Shown: in pieces, positions 27,597-36,384 of the stretch
Position numbering within the stretch: the stretch's first letter is position 1
Layout: every line of letters begins with the position of its first letter
Source: Paludisphaera rhizosphaerae
Lineage (GTDB): Bacteria > Planctomycetota > Planctomycetia > Isosphaerales > Isosphaeraceae
Length of the DNA: 56,382 nt
Assembly: GCF_011065895.1 (NCBI RefSeq)
Contig: NZ_JAALCR010000033.1
Coordinates: 1 to 56,382, forward strand
Direction of reading: 5' to 3'
The notes under the pieces: generated by a model
Told to the model about the DNA's origin: nothing
The model's database searches: none
Seen by the model: only the letters and a program-made list of their open reading frames with translations
Position numbers and translations under genes: made by a program

Positions 27597-29342
27597 ATGG
27601 CCACCATCATCATCAACGGCGAGGAACACGAGATCCCCGAAGGGGAGAAGCTCAACGCCATCCAGATGGCGAAGCGGGTCGGGGTCGAAATCCCGTACTA
27701 CTGCTGGCACCCGGCCCTCTCCGTCGTCGCCAACTGCCGGATGTGCGAGGTCGAGGTCGGCCAGAAGGACCCGAAGACCGGCGAGATCAAGATGCTGCCC
27801 AAGCTCGTCCCCGGCTGCCAGACGCCGGCCAAGGACGGGACGGTCCTCGTCACGAACAGCGACAAGGTCCAAGAGCATCAGCGGATGATCATGGAACTCC
27901 TCCTGATCAACCACCCGCTCGACTGCCCCGTCTGCGACCAGGCGGGCGAGTGCGGCCTGCAGGACTACAGCTACGCCCACGGGCAGGCGAACCACCGCTT
28001 CGTCGAGGAGCGGATCGTCAACCCCAAGAAGGACGTCTCCGACCTGATCCAGTTGAACCAGGACCGGTGCATCATGTGCACCCGCTGCGTCCGGTTCACC
28101 CGCGAGATCACCCAGACGGCCGAACTTCAGGTCATGCGTCGCGGCAACCACGCCGAGATCGCCACCTTCCCGGGCGTCACCCTCGACGACAACCCGCTGG
28201 CTGGCAACGTCGTCGACCTCTGCCCGGTCGGCGCCCTGCTGGACAAGGACTTCCTTCACAAGCAGCGCGTTTGGTTCCTCAGCAAGCACGACTCGATCTG
28301 CACCGGCTGCTCCGGCGGCTGCAACATCAGCGTCGAGGAGAACAAGGGGAAGGTCTGGCGGGTCAAGCCCCGGAACAATCCCCACGTTAACGACTACTGG
28401 ATCTGCGACAACAGCCGGTACGGCTACAAGGCCGGCGCAGCTCCTGACGACGTCATCCCCGGCATGTTCGTCCTCGACAAAAGCGGCGACCACGTTCAGA
28501 CGCCCATCGACGAGGCTCTCCGCCGCGTCGTCCGGGGCCTGCGGAACGCGGTCGTCGACGGCAAGGCGGTCGCCGGCGTCCTCTCGCCGTTCCTGACGGT
28601 CGAAGAAGCGTACCTCATGGCTCGCTACCTCAAGGACGTGACCACCAGCTCGGTCCTGGCTCTCGGTCCCGTTCCCGTCAAGGGCGAGGATCGGACGTTC
28701 GCCCCCGACAAGACCAAGGGCCGTTCGGGCGACACCACGTTCCTGGTCCCCCGGCCGTTCACCATCCACGCCGAGAAGGCCCCCAACGCCCGGGGCGTTC
28801 GGGCCGTCGTCGAGAACTCCCAGGGCTCAGTCGTCGACTACGCCGATCTGCTCAAGAAGATCGAGGCCGGCGAGGTGGGCGCCCTGTACGTGACGGGCGG
28901 CTATCCCGAGGACTGGATCGACGAGGCCACGGCCGCGATGATCCGGGAGAAGGTCGGCTTCATCGTCGTGCAGGATTCGCGGGTCTCGGCCCTGGCTCAC
29001 AAGGCTGACGTCGTGCTGGCCGGCGGAACTTACGCCGAGAAGGCCGGGTCCTACGTCAACTGCGACAACCGGCTCCAGTACGCGGGGGCTTCCCTGCCTC
29101 CTCGCGACGGCTCGCTGCCGGACCTCGACCTGTTCGGCGTCCTGCTCGATCGGCCGGGCCCGGTCCGGTCGGGCGAGGTGCTCGCCGAGGTGGCCGAGGC
29201 GATCCCGGCGTTCGCGGCGGTGAAGGGGGGCGTCGTCCCCAAGTACGGCGTCGTACTCGGCGGCGAGGCGGCCCCGGAGAACGGCCAACCGCCGTTCGTC
29301 GACGCCTGGTTCACGCCGATGGGCGCTGCGAAGTCGCGCTGA
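27597..29342 (+). CDS. nuoG: NADH-quinone oxidoreductase subunit G
   Basis: A 581-residue subunit with the 2Fe-2S domain (YYCWHPALSVVANCRMC), the HxxxC 4Fe-4S site (NHPLDCPVCDQAGECGLQDY), a CIMCTRCVRF ferredoxin-like site, and CTGCSGGCNI, which begins the molybdopterin-oxidoreductase-like region. At 581 residues it is much shorter than E. coli NuoG (about 900), with a reduced C-terminal domain. That is common for compact forms. ATG 27597 is the start. Confidence 0.95.
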   Translation: MATIIINGEEHEIPEGEKLNAIQMAKRVGVEIPYYCWHPALSVVANCRMCEVEVGQKDPKTGEIKMLPKLVPGCQTPAKDGTVLVTNSDKVQEHQRMIMELLLINHPLDCPVCDQAGECGLQDYSYAHGQANHRFVEERIVNPKKDVSDLIQLNQDRCIMCTRCVRFTREITQTAELQVMRRGNHAEIATFPGVTLDDNPLAGNVVDLCPVGALLDKDFLHKQRVWFLSKHDSICTGCSGGCNISVEENKGKVWRVKPRNNPHVNDYWICDNSRYGYKAGAAPDDVIPGMFVLDKSGDHVQTPIDEALRRVVRGLRNAVVDGKAVAGVLSPFLTVEEAYLMARYLKDVTTSSVLALGPVPVKGEDRTFAPDKTKGRSGDTTFLVPRPFTIHAEKAPNARGVRAVVENSQGSVVDYADLLKKIEAGEVGALYVTGGYPEDWIDEATAAMIREKVGFIVVQDSRVSALAHKADVVLAGGTYAEKAGSYVNCDNRLQYAGASLPPRDGSLPDLDLFGVLLDRPGPVRSGEVLAEVAEAIPAFAAVKGGVVPKYGVVLGGEAAPENGQPPFVDAWFTPMGAAKSR

Positions 29343-29415
29343 TTGAGAAGAGGCGGAGCAGGGCGGACGTGATCGATCACCATACGGCTCGGGACGAAGC
29401 GGCGAGGAAGGCGAT

Positions 29416-30480
29416 ATGACGATCTGGGTGTTGATCGGGATCCTCATCAAGATCCTGGTCATTGTCGGAATCACGCAGGGGACGGTGGCCTACCTGATCC
29501 TGGTCGAGCGGAAGATCGCCGCCTGGGCCCAGGACCGGATCGGCCCGAACCGCTGCGGTCGGACGCTCGGCGTCCCGTTCGCCCTCATCCAGCCTCTGGC
29601 GGACGGCGCCAAGATGCTGCTTAAAGAAGACGTGATCCCGAAGTACGTCACCAAGCCGCTCTACCTGCTGGCCCCCTGGATCGCCATCGTGACGGCGATG
29701 ATCGGCTTCGCCGTCGTGCCGTTCGGGCCGACCGGGCCGGAGCAGATCATCGACTTTCAGCTCGCCCCCAACGTCGACATCGGCATTCTCTACGTGCTGG
29801 CCGTCGGCAGTCTGGCGGTCTATGGCGTGATCCTGGCCGGCTGGGCGTCGAACAACAAGTACTCGTTCATCGGCGGCCTGCGGTCGAGCGCCCAGCTCAT
29901 CAGCTATGAGATCCCCCTGGGGCTGTCGATCCTGGGCATGGTCCTGATCGCCGGCTCGCTCGACCTGAGCAAGATCATCAACTGGCAGACCCAGAAGTTC
30001 TACGGCATCCCCTGCTGGGGCGTCCTTGCCCAGCCCCTCGGATTCATTCTGTTCTTCACGAGTGCGTTCGCCGAAACGAACCGCCTGCCTTTCGACTTGC
30101 CGGAGTCCGAACAAGAGCTCGTCGGCGGGTTCCACACCGAATACTCGGCGATGAAGTTCGGTATGTTCTTCCTCGGCGAATATCTCCACGTGATCACGGT
30201 TAGCTTCATCACCGTGATCCTCTTCTTCGGTGGGTGGGATTTCCCGTACCTGACCTACCCAGAGCAGACGGCGTGGTACTGGACGATCCTCAAAGTGGCG
30301 GTGATCACCATCAAGGTGATGATCGCGATCATCTTCATCATGTGGATCCGCTGGACGCTCCCCCGCTTCCGCTACGACCAACTGATGGACCTGGCCTGGA
30401 AGTCGATGATCCCGCTGGCCCTGATCAACCTGGTGGCGACGGCCGCGATCGTGCAACTGGTCCGGACGTACTGGAGCTGA
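29416..30480 (+). CDS. nuoH: NADH-quinone oxidoreductase subunit H
   Basis: A 354-residue membrane subunit that links the quinone site to the proton channels. It shows RIGPNRCGRTLG near residue 40, the family signature LRSSAQLISYEIPLGLS, and FAETNRLPFDLPESEQELVG. About eight membrane helices are predicted. GGAAGG precedes ATG 29416. Confidence 0.97.
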   Translation: MTIWVLIGILIKILVIVGITQGTVAYLILVERKIAAWAQDRIGPNRCGRTLGVPFALIQPLADGAKMLLKEDVIPKYVTKPLYLLAPWIAIVTAMIGFAVVPFGPTGPEQIIDFQLAPNVDIGILYVLAVGSLAVYGVILAGWASNNKYSFIGGLRSSAQLISYEIPLGLSILGMVLIAGSLDLSKIINWQTQKFYGIPCWGVLAQPLGFILFFTSAFAETNRLPFDLPESEQELVGGFHTEYSAMKFGMFFLGEYLHVITVSFITVILFFGGWDFPYLTYPEQTAWYWTILKVAVITIKVMIAIIFIMWIRWTLPRFRYDQLMDLAWKSMIPLALINLVATAAIVQLVRTYWS

Positions 30481-30482
30481 AC

Positions 30483-31067
30483 GTGCGACTCGACGACCCC
30501 AAGCTGAAGAAGATCGAACCGCCCCGGTTGTCGCTGGCCGACCGGTTCTTCCTGCCGCAGGTGGCGGCCGGCCTGCTGGTGACCGGCAAGCACATCCTGG
30601 ACGTCCTGATCAAAGACACGGCCATCACCGTGCAGTACCCCGAGGTGCAGCACGTCCCCAGCCCGGTCTACCGAGGCGTCCACCGTCTGAACAAGGACGA
30701 GGAAGGGCGGCCCAAGTGCGTCGCCTGCATGCTCTGCGCCACGGCCTGCCCGGCGCACTGCATCGACATCGTCGGCGCGACGGCCCCGGAATCCTGGCCC
30801 GACCGCGAGAAGTACCCGGAGAGCTTCGTCATCGACGAACTCCGCTGCATCTACTGCGGGATGTGCGAGGAAGCCTGCCCCGTCGAAGCCATCGAGCTGA
30901 CCGGCCTGTACGACCTCACCGGCCTGTCTCGCGAGGAGATGATCTTCGACAAGACGAAGCTCCTTTCCGTCTTCGACGTGACCCGCGACGCCGAGCCGAT
31001 GAAGTTCACCACGCCGCCGCCGGCCGGAACGGGGCCGACCCAGGCGCTCGAATCCCCGGTCAGCTGA
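30483..31067 (+). CDS. nuoI: NADH-quinone oxidoreductase subunit I
   Basis: A 194-residue ferredoxin-like subunit with two 4Fe-4S clusters (N6a, N6b): CVACMLCATACPAHC and CIYCGMCEEACPVEA. It starts at GTG 30483, two bases after the nuoH stop. The C-terminal tail is Pro/Thr-rich and probably disordered. Confidence 0.97.
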   Translation: MRLDDPKLKKIEPPRLSLADRFFLPQVAAGLLVTGKHILDVLIKDTAITVQYPEVQHVPSPVYRGVHRLNKDEEGRPKCVACMLCATACPAHCIDIVGATAPESWPDREKYPESFVIDELRCIYCGMCEEACPVEAIELTGLYDLTGLSREEMIFDKTKLLSVFDVTRDAEPMKFTTPPPAGTGPTQALESPVS

Positions 31068-31121
31068 CCCGACCCGCAGTCTGATCGACCGATCGACCAC
31101 TAGACCAGGCGACGAAGTCCC

Positions 31122-32012
31122 ATGAACGGTTCCATGATTCTCGCGACGATCGGAGTCGTCCTCGGAGCAACCGGGACGTACATTCTGCTGCCGCACAGCC
31201 GCGGCGACGTCAAGTCGCGGAACAACTACATCCTGGGCGGCGTCCTGGCCGGGCTGGGCCTGATCGGCTTCCTGTTGCTCCTGACGCCCCCAGACGTCTC
31301 GCCGAACCCCGCGCCGGCGGACTTCTCGTCGCTCGGCATGATGATCACCGGCGCGTGCTTCTACCTGTTCGCCGCCGGAGCGATCGGGACGGCCGTGATG
31401 ACGGTGACCAGCCGCAACCCGGTCTACAGCGCCCTCTGGTTCACGGGCGTGATCGTGTCGACGGCCGGCCTGTTCCTGCTGATCGACGCCCAGTTCCTCG
31501 CGGCGGGTACGGTCATCGTTTACGCCGGAGCGATCATCGTCACGTTCCTGTTCGTGATCATGCTGGCCCAGATGGAAGGCAAGGCCGTCTACGACCGCGC
31601 GGCGAAGACGCCCGGTCGGGCGGTGTTCACTTCCTTCCTGCTGCTCTGGAGCCTGATGTACTGCCTGGCCGTGGTGCCGGGTTCTCATCGTCCCCCGACC
31701 GCCGGCGCCAACGATCCGCTTGAGGACCGCCTCCGCCGCGGTCGCGAACTGGCCGAGTATTACCGAGGCAAGGGGCCGATTGAGACCAAACTGGTCCTGG
31801 AGCGGGCCCTCAGGCCGACCTCCTCGCTCTTCTTCGACGGCGATCACCAGAAGCCCAAGCCCAACGTCGCCGGCCTGGGCGAGGCGCTCTACGCCGACCA
31901 CCTGCTGACGGTCGAAATGGCCGGCGCGATTCTGTTCGCCGCGCTGATCGCCGCCGTCCTGATCGCCAATCCCAAGCCCCTGCGGCCGGTCGACGCTCCG
32001 ACCGAGGCCTGA
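31122..32012 (+). CDS. nuoJ: NADH-quinone oxidoreductase subunit J
   Basis: A 296-residue membrane subunit with five predicted helices. FLLIDAQFLAAGTVIVYAGA and VTFLFVIMLAQ match the conserved core around the pi-bulge helix. It is longer than E. coli NuoJ (about 185) because of an extra N-terminal helix pair and a hydrophilic loop near residues 190-250 before the last helix. Confidence 0.93.
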   Translation: MNGSMILATIGVVLGATGTYILLPHSRGDVKSRNNYILGGVLAGLGLIGFLLLLTPPDVSPNPAPADFSSLGMMITGACFYLFAAGAIGTAVMTVTSRNPVYSALWFTGVIVSTAGLFLLIDAQFLAAGTVIVYAGAIIVTFLFVIMLAQMEGKAVYDRAAKTPGRAVFTSFLLLWSLMYCLAVVPGSHRPPTAGANDPLEDRLRRGRELAEYYRGKGPIETKLVLERALRPTSSLFFDGDHQKPKPNVAGLGEALYADHLLTVEMAGAILFAALIAAVLIANPKPLRPVDAPTEA

Positions 32013-32043
32013 CCCCAGCCCCAGGAACCAGACGGACGAAGCC

Positions 32044-32511
32044 ATGATCGACCTGTTCACAAGCCAGCTCCTGACCAACTACCTCCTGGTGGGCGCGGCG
32101 CTCTTCGCGCTGGGGATGCTGGGGTTCATCTCCCGGCGGAACATGATCGTGATGTTCCTGTCGGCCGAAATGATGCTTCAGGGCGTAGCCCTGTCGCTGG
32201 TGGCCTTCGGCCGCTACCACGGCAACTGGACGGGCCAGATCTTCACGATCGTGATCCTGACCGTGGCGGCCTGCGAGGCCTCGATCGCCATGGCCCTGAT
32301 CGTGATCCTGTACAACCGGCGGTCGTCGCTCGACGTGACCCTCTGGCAGGACGTTCGCGAGCCCGGCCTGGAGCCGTCCGACCTGGCCGAGGAAGCCGCC
32401 GAGGCCGCTCCGCTGGAGCCCGTCGCCGGTCCCGAGTCGTACCCTCACCTGACCCCCGCCGGCGTCGAGCCGGCCCACCCGATGAAGCCCTGGACCGAGC
32501 GCCGCAGCTGA
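32044..32511 (+). CDS. nuoK: NADH-quinone oxidoreductase subunit K
   Basis: The first 100 residues are a normal three-helix NuoK with the conserved FLSAEMMLQGVALS (membrane Glu) and LTVAACEASIAMALIVILY. A C-terminal extension of about 50 residues, rich in Glu, Pro and Ala, is unusual since NuoK is normally about 100 residues. ATG 32044 is the start. Confidence 0.95.
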   Translation: MIDLFTSQLLTNYLLVGAALFALGMLGFISRRNMIVMFLSAEMMLQGVALSLVAFGRYHGNWTGQIFTIVILTVAACEASIAMALIVILYNRRSSLDVTLWQDVREPGLEPSDLAEEAAEAAPLEPVAGPESYPHLTPAGVEPAHPMKPWTERRS

Positions 32512-32555
32512 GAGCGGGCGAAGCGAGAACCTAGAGGAAGAAGAGGAGCCGCGTC

Positions 32556-34601
32556 GTGGGTTTCTTCGTGTCGAACATCTGGCTGATCCCGTTCTTGCCG
32601 CTGCTAGGCGGCTTGATCGCGGGGTTCGGCGCGCGTCGGTTCAAGATCGACCCCTTCATTCCGGTCGCGCTGGGCGTGGGCCTGGCGTTCCTGGTCTCGC
32701 TGGGCGCCTGGGTCTCGGCCGACGCGGAGAAGACCGTGCTGGTCTCCAAGTGGATCCAGGCCGGCTCCCTCTCGGTGCCGCTGGAGTTCCGCGTCGACGG
32801 CCTGACGACGCTGATGCTCTCCATGGTCACGTTCGTCTCGACCCTGGTGATCGTCTTCGCCTCCGGCTACATGCACGGCGACCCGTCGTACCCGCGGTTC
32901 TTCGCGTTGATCGGCATGTTCGTCTTCTCGATGACCGGGCTGGTCCTCTCGAACAATTACCTGCTGACCTATGCCTTCTGGGAAGGCGTGGGCGTCTGCA
33001 GCTACCTCCTCATCGGCTTCTGGCACGCGAAGCCCTCGGCCTCCGCGGCGGCGATGAAGGCCTTCATGATCAACCGGGTCGGCGACGTCGGCTTCGCACT
33101 GGCGATCTTCTGGCTCTGGACGATCGTCCCGAATCATGACCTGAGCTATCAGAACGTGCTGGCTGAGTCGACGCTGCACGGCCTCTCGGACGCGGCCAGG
33201 ATCGGCATCCCGCTCCTCCTCTTCTGGGCGGCGACCGCCAAGTCGGCCCAGATCCCGCTCTATGTCTGGCTGCCGGACGCGATGGAAGGCCCGACGCCCG
33301 TCTCGGCCCTCATCCACGCCGCGACGATGGTCACGGCCGGCGTCTACCTGATCGCCCGGTCAACCCCGCTGGTCGCCCTGGCCCCGGAGGTGCAACTGCT
33401 CATCTCCATCACAGGCTGTGCGACGGCCCTGCTGGCGGCCCTGATCGCCCTGACGCAGAACGACCTCAAGCGGGTGATGGCCTACTCGACGGTCAGCCAG
33501 CTCGGTTACATGTTCATGGCTTTGGGGGCCGGCGTCGGCTCGGTGGCCAAGCTTGCGGTGGTCGCCGCGATGTTCCACCTCTTCACTCACGCCTTCTTCA
33601 AGGCCCTGCTGTTCCTCGCATCCGGCAGCGTGATGCACGCGATGGGCGACGTGATCGACATGCGACGATTCCGCGGTCTGCGGCATCGGCTTCCGATCAC
33701 CTGCGCGACCTTCGCCGTCGGTGGACTGGCTCTCGCGGGCATCGTGCCGACGGCCGGGTTCTTCAGCAAGGACGAGATCCTGCTGGCTCTGGAATCCGCC
33801 CCGCACGCCGCCCATGAGATCCACTTTGAATACGGCTGGGTCTACAAGGTGATTTACTGGATCGCCATCTTCACGGCGTTCATGACGGCCTTCTACACCT
33901 TCCGGGCGTTCTTCATGACCTTCTGGGGCCCCGAGAAGCTCCCCAGCCCGGACGATCCGGAGGCCCTGGAGCTTGTCGACGCCCACGCCGCCCACGGTCA
34001 TGGTCATGGTCATGACGATCATGGTCACGGCCATGGCGAGGCCCACGGTCACGGCGGTCACGAGATCGGCGTCGAGTCGCCGCCGATCATGACCTACCCC
34101 CTGATGATCCTCGCCGGGTGCGCGGTCCTCGTCGGCATGGCCTTCGGCCCGACCGGTTGGTTCGAGGGGCACTTGCACCACACGCTCGGCTTTGAGGGGC
34201 TCGGCGGCGGCGAGCACGCCTTCAGTTGGGGAACGGCGATCATCAGCACGCTCGCGGCGCTGGCGGGCATTGCCATGGCTTATGGCATGTACGCCGAGCC
34301 CAGCCCGCTCCCGTCTCGGATCGCGACCACGATCAAGCCTCTCTACAAGGCGTCGCTCGGCAAGTTCTACATCGACGAGATCTACCAGGCGACCGTGCTC
34401 AAGGCGGTGACGGCTCTGGCGGCGATCTCGCGGATGCTGGACGTCAAGCTGGTCGACGGGATCGTCCAGGGAGTGGCCAAGCTGCCGCGAACGGCGGCCC
34501 GCGAGGTCCTCTCGAAGTATCAGAACGGCCTGATCCAGTTCTACGCAGCAGCCTCGGCGCTGAGCATCGTTCTGCTGCTCTGGGTGCTGCTCTTCACCTG
34601 A
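32556..34601 (+). CDS. nuoL: NADH-quinone oxidoreductase subunit L
   Basis: A 681-residue antiporter-like proton-pump subunit. The proton-antiporter core is seen in TYAFWEGVGVCSYLLIGFW, PLYVWLPDAMEGPTPVSALI and the loop LTQNDLKRVMAYSTVSQLGY. A His-rich loop lies at about residues 476-506 (HGHGHGHDDHGHGHGEAHGH), before the C-terminal helices and the lateral helix. It starts at GTG 32556 with GAGGAG upstream. Confidence 0.96.
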   Translation: MGFFVSNIWLIPFLPLLGGLIAGFGARRFKIDPFIPVALGVGLAFLVSLGAWVSADAEKTVLVSKWIQAGSLSVPLEFRVDGLTTLMLSMVTFVSTLVIVFASGYMHGDPSYPRFFALIGMFVFSMTGLVLSNNYLLTYAFWEGVGVCSYLLIGFWHAKPSASAAAMKAFMINRVGDVGFALAIFWLWTIVPNHDLSYQNVLAESTLHGLSDAARIGIPLLLFWAATAKSAQIPLYVWLPDAMEGPTPVSALIHAATMVTAGVYLIARSTPLVALAPEVQLLISITGCATALLAALIALTQNDLKRVMAYSTVSQLGYMFMALGAGVGSVAKLAVVAAMFHLFTHAFFKALLFLASGSVMHAMGDVIDMRRFRGLRHRLPITCATFAVGGLALAGIVPTAGFFSKDEILLALESAPHAAHEIHFEYGWVYKVIYWIAIFTAFMTAFYTFRAFFMTFWGPEKLPSPDDPEALELVDAHAAHGHGHGHDDHGHGHGEAHGHGGHEIGVESPPIMTYPLMILAGCAVLVGMAFGPTGWFEGHLHHTLGFEGLGGGEHAFSWGTAIISTLAALAGIAMAYGMYAEPSPLPSRIATTIKPLYKASLGKFYIDEIYQATVLKAVTALAAISRMLDVKLVDGIVQGVAKLPRTAAREVLSKYQNGLIQFYAAASALSIVLLLWVLLFT

Positions 34602-34654
34602 GATCCACGGACTGCACGCGAAGGCGACGAACAAGCGGCGAAGGCTTTCTGAGG

Positions 34655-36316
34655 ATGGTTTCGATGGCGATACTGTTGGCGGTCACCGTGTTCCTCCCTC
34701 TGCTCGGCGCGCTGGCGCTGGTGCTGACGCCCGGGCTTGACCAGGGGGCGGCCCGCAAGATCGCGCTCGGCTTCACCGTCGCGACCTTCGCGGCCTGTTT
34801 GGCGCTCCTTGCGGGCTTCGAGTCGTCGGTGACGACGCCGCAGTTCGCCGCCGGTCCCGACGCCGGCCCTTACGGCTGGTCGTGGATCGGTCGACCCGAC
34901 GTCCGGTTCGCCCTGGGCCTGGACGGGATCTCGATCTGGCTGTTCGTGCTGACCGGCCTGCTGATGATCACCGGCGTCTTCGCTTCGTGGGAGTCGATCA
35001 AGGATCGGTCCCCGTTGTACTACGCCTTCCTGCTGTCGCTGGAAACGGGCCTGCTGGGGCTCTTCGCCTCGCTGGACGTGGTCCTCTTCTACATCTTCTT
35101 CGAGTTCACCCTGATCCCGTTGTTCTTCATCATCGGGCTCTGGGGCGGACCGGATCGGCACCGGGCCTCGGTCTACTTCTTCCTGTACACGCTGGCCGGC
35201 AGCCTGCTGACCCTGCTGGGGGTCATCGCCCTGGTCGTCGTCCACATGCAGTACACGCCGGAGCATCGGCTCACCTTCTCGATCCCCGAGCTGACCCAGG
35301 GGCTGGCCGCTCTTCAGTGGGACGAATGGTACAAGACGGACTCCTGGGCGAGCCCGCAGGTCGCCATCTTCCTGCTGCTGCTGGCCGGGTTCGCAATCAA
35401 GGTGCCGCTCTTCCCGTTCCACACGTGGCTCCCGCTGGCCCACGTCGAGGCGCCGACGGCGGGCTCGATCGTCCTGGCCGGCGTGCTGCTGAAGGTCGGC
35501 AGCTACGGCCTCCTGCGATTCAACATGGCCATGACTCCCCTCGGGGCGCAGGCCCTCTTCCCGCTGCTGGCGACGCTCTGCGTGGCGGGGATCATCTACG
35601 GGGCCCTCGCCGCCCTGGCCCAGAGCGACATGAAGCGGTTGGTGGCCTATAGCTCGGTCAGCCACATGGGCTTCATCGTGCTGGGCATGCTGGCGATGAA
35701 CGACACCGGCCTGAACGGGTCGGTCATCCAGATGGTCAACCACGGCCTGACGACCGGTGCCCTGTTCGCCTGCGTGGGCATCCTCTACGACCGCTATCAC
35801 ACCCGAGAGATGGGCCAGTTGGGCGGGATGTGGGAGAAGTTCCCGCTGCTGGCCTTCTTCTTCATCTTCTCCTCGATGGGCGCTGCGGCGCTGCCGGGGC
35901 TGAATGGATTCGTCGGCGAGTTCCCGATTCTCTCGGGGATGTTCGCGGTGAGTTGGAAGACGGCCGCCCTGGCGACGACCGGCATGGTTCTGGGCGCCTT
36001 CTACCTGCTCCTGATGATCCGTCGGGTCATCTTCGGACCGCTCGTCGAGCCCGGCGGTCACGACGATCACGGCCACGGCCACGCCGAGGTCCCGCCGATC
36101 GCCTGGTACGAGATCGCCGGACTGGCCCCGCTCATGGCCCTGATCCTCTACATCGGCCTCTTCCCCGAGCCCTTCTTCTCCCGGATTCGTCCGGCGGTCG
36201 AGGTCGTGGATCGGATCGGGCGTTCCGAGGCGCTCACGGCGGCGAAGGTCGCCGCGGCTCCCCCAGTCGCCACTCGCGGCGAGGCCGTCTCCATGACGGC
36301 GTCCGAGGCCCGCTGA
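34655..36316 (+). CDS. nuoM: NADH-quinone oxidoreductase subunit M
   Basis: A 553-residue antiporter-like subunit. Conserved parts include FYIFFEFTLIPLFFIIGLWG (membrane Glu), PFHTWLPLAHVEAPTAGS and AQSDMKRLVAYSSVSHMGF. A short His-rich loop (GGHDDHGHGHAE) lies before the last helix, echoing the one in NuoL. ATG 34655 is preferred, with ATG 34664 possible. Confidence 0.96.
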   Translation: MVSMAILLAVTVFLPLLGALALVLTPGLDQGAARKIALGFTVATFAACLALLAGFESSVTTPQFAAGPDAGPYGWSWIGRPDVRFALGLDGISIWLFVLTGLLMITGVFASWESIKDRSPLYYAFLLSLETGLLGLFASLDVVLFYIFFEFTLIPLFFIIGLWGGPDRHRASVYFFLYTLAGSLLTLLGVIALVVVHMQYTPEHRLTFSIPELTQGLAALQWDEWYKTDSWASPQVAIFLLLLAGFAIKVPLFPFHTWLPLAHVEAPTAGSIVLAGVLLKVGSYGLLRFNMAMTPLGAQALFPLLATLCVAGIIYGALAALAQSDMKRLVAYSSVSHMGFIVLGMLAMNDTGLNGSVIQMVNHGLTTGALFACVGILYDRYHTREMGQLGGMWEKFPLLAFFFIFSSMGAAALPGLNGFVGEFPILSGMFAVSWKTAALATTGMVLGAFYLLLMIRRVIFGPLVEPGGHDDHGHGHAEVPPIAWYEIAGLAPLMALILYIGLFPEPFFSRIRPAVEVVDRIGRSEALTAAKVAAAPPVATRGEAVSMTASEAR

Positions 36317-36384
36317 CTCCAAACTTCGTACCGACGCGGCAAGACACGAACGCCCGACGCACACGCTAACACGGAAAGCCGGAG

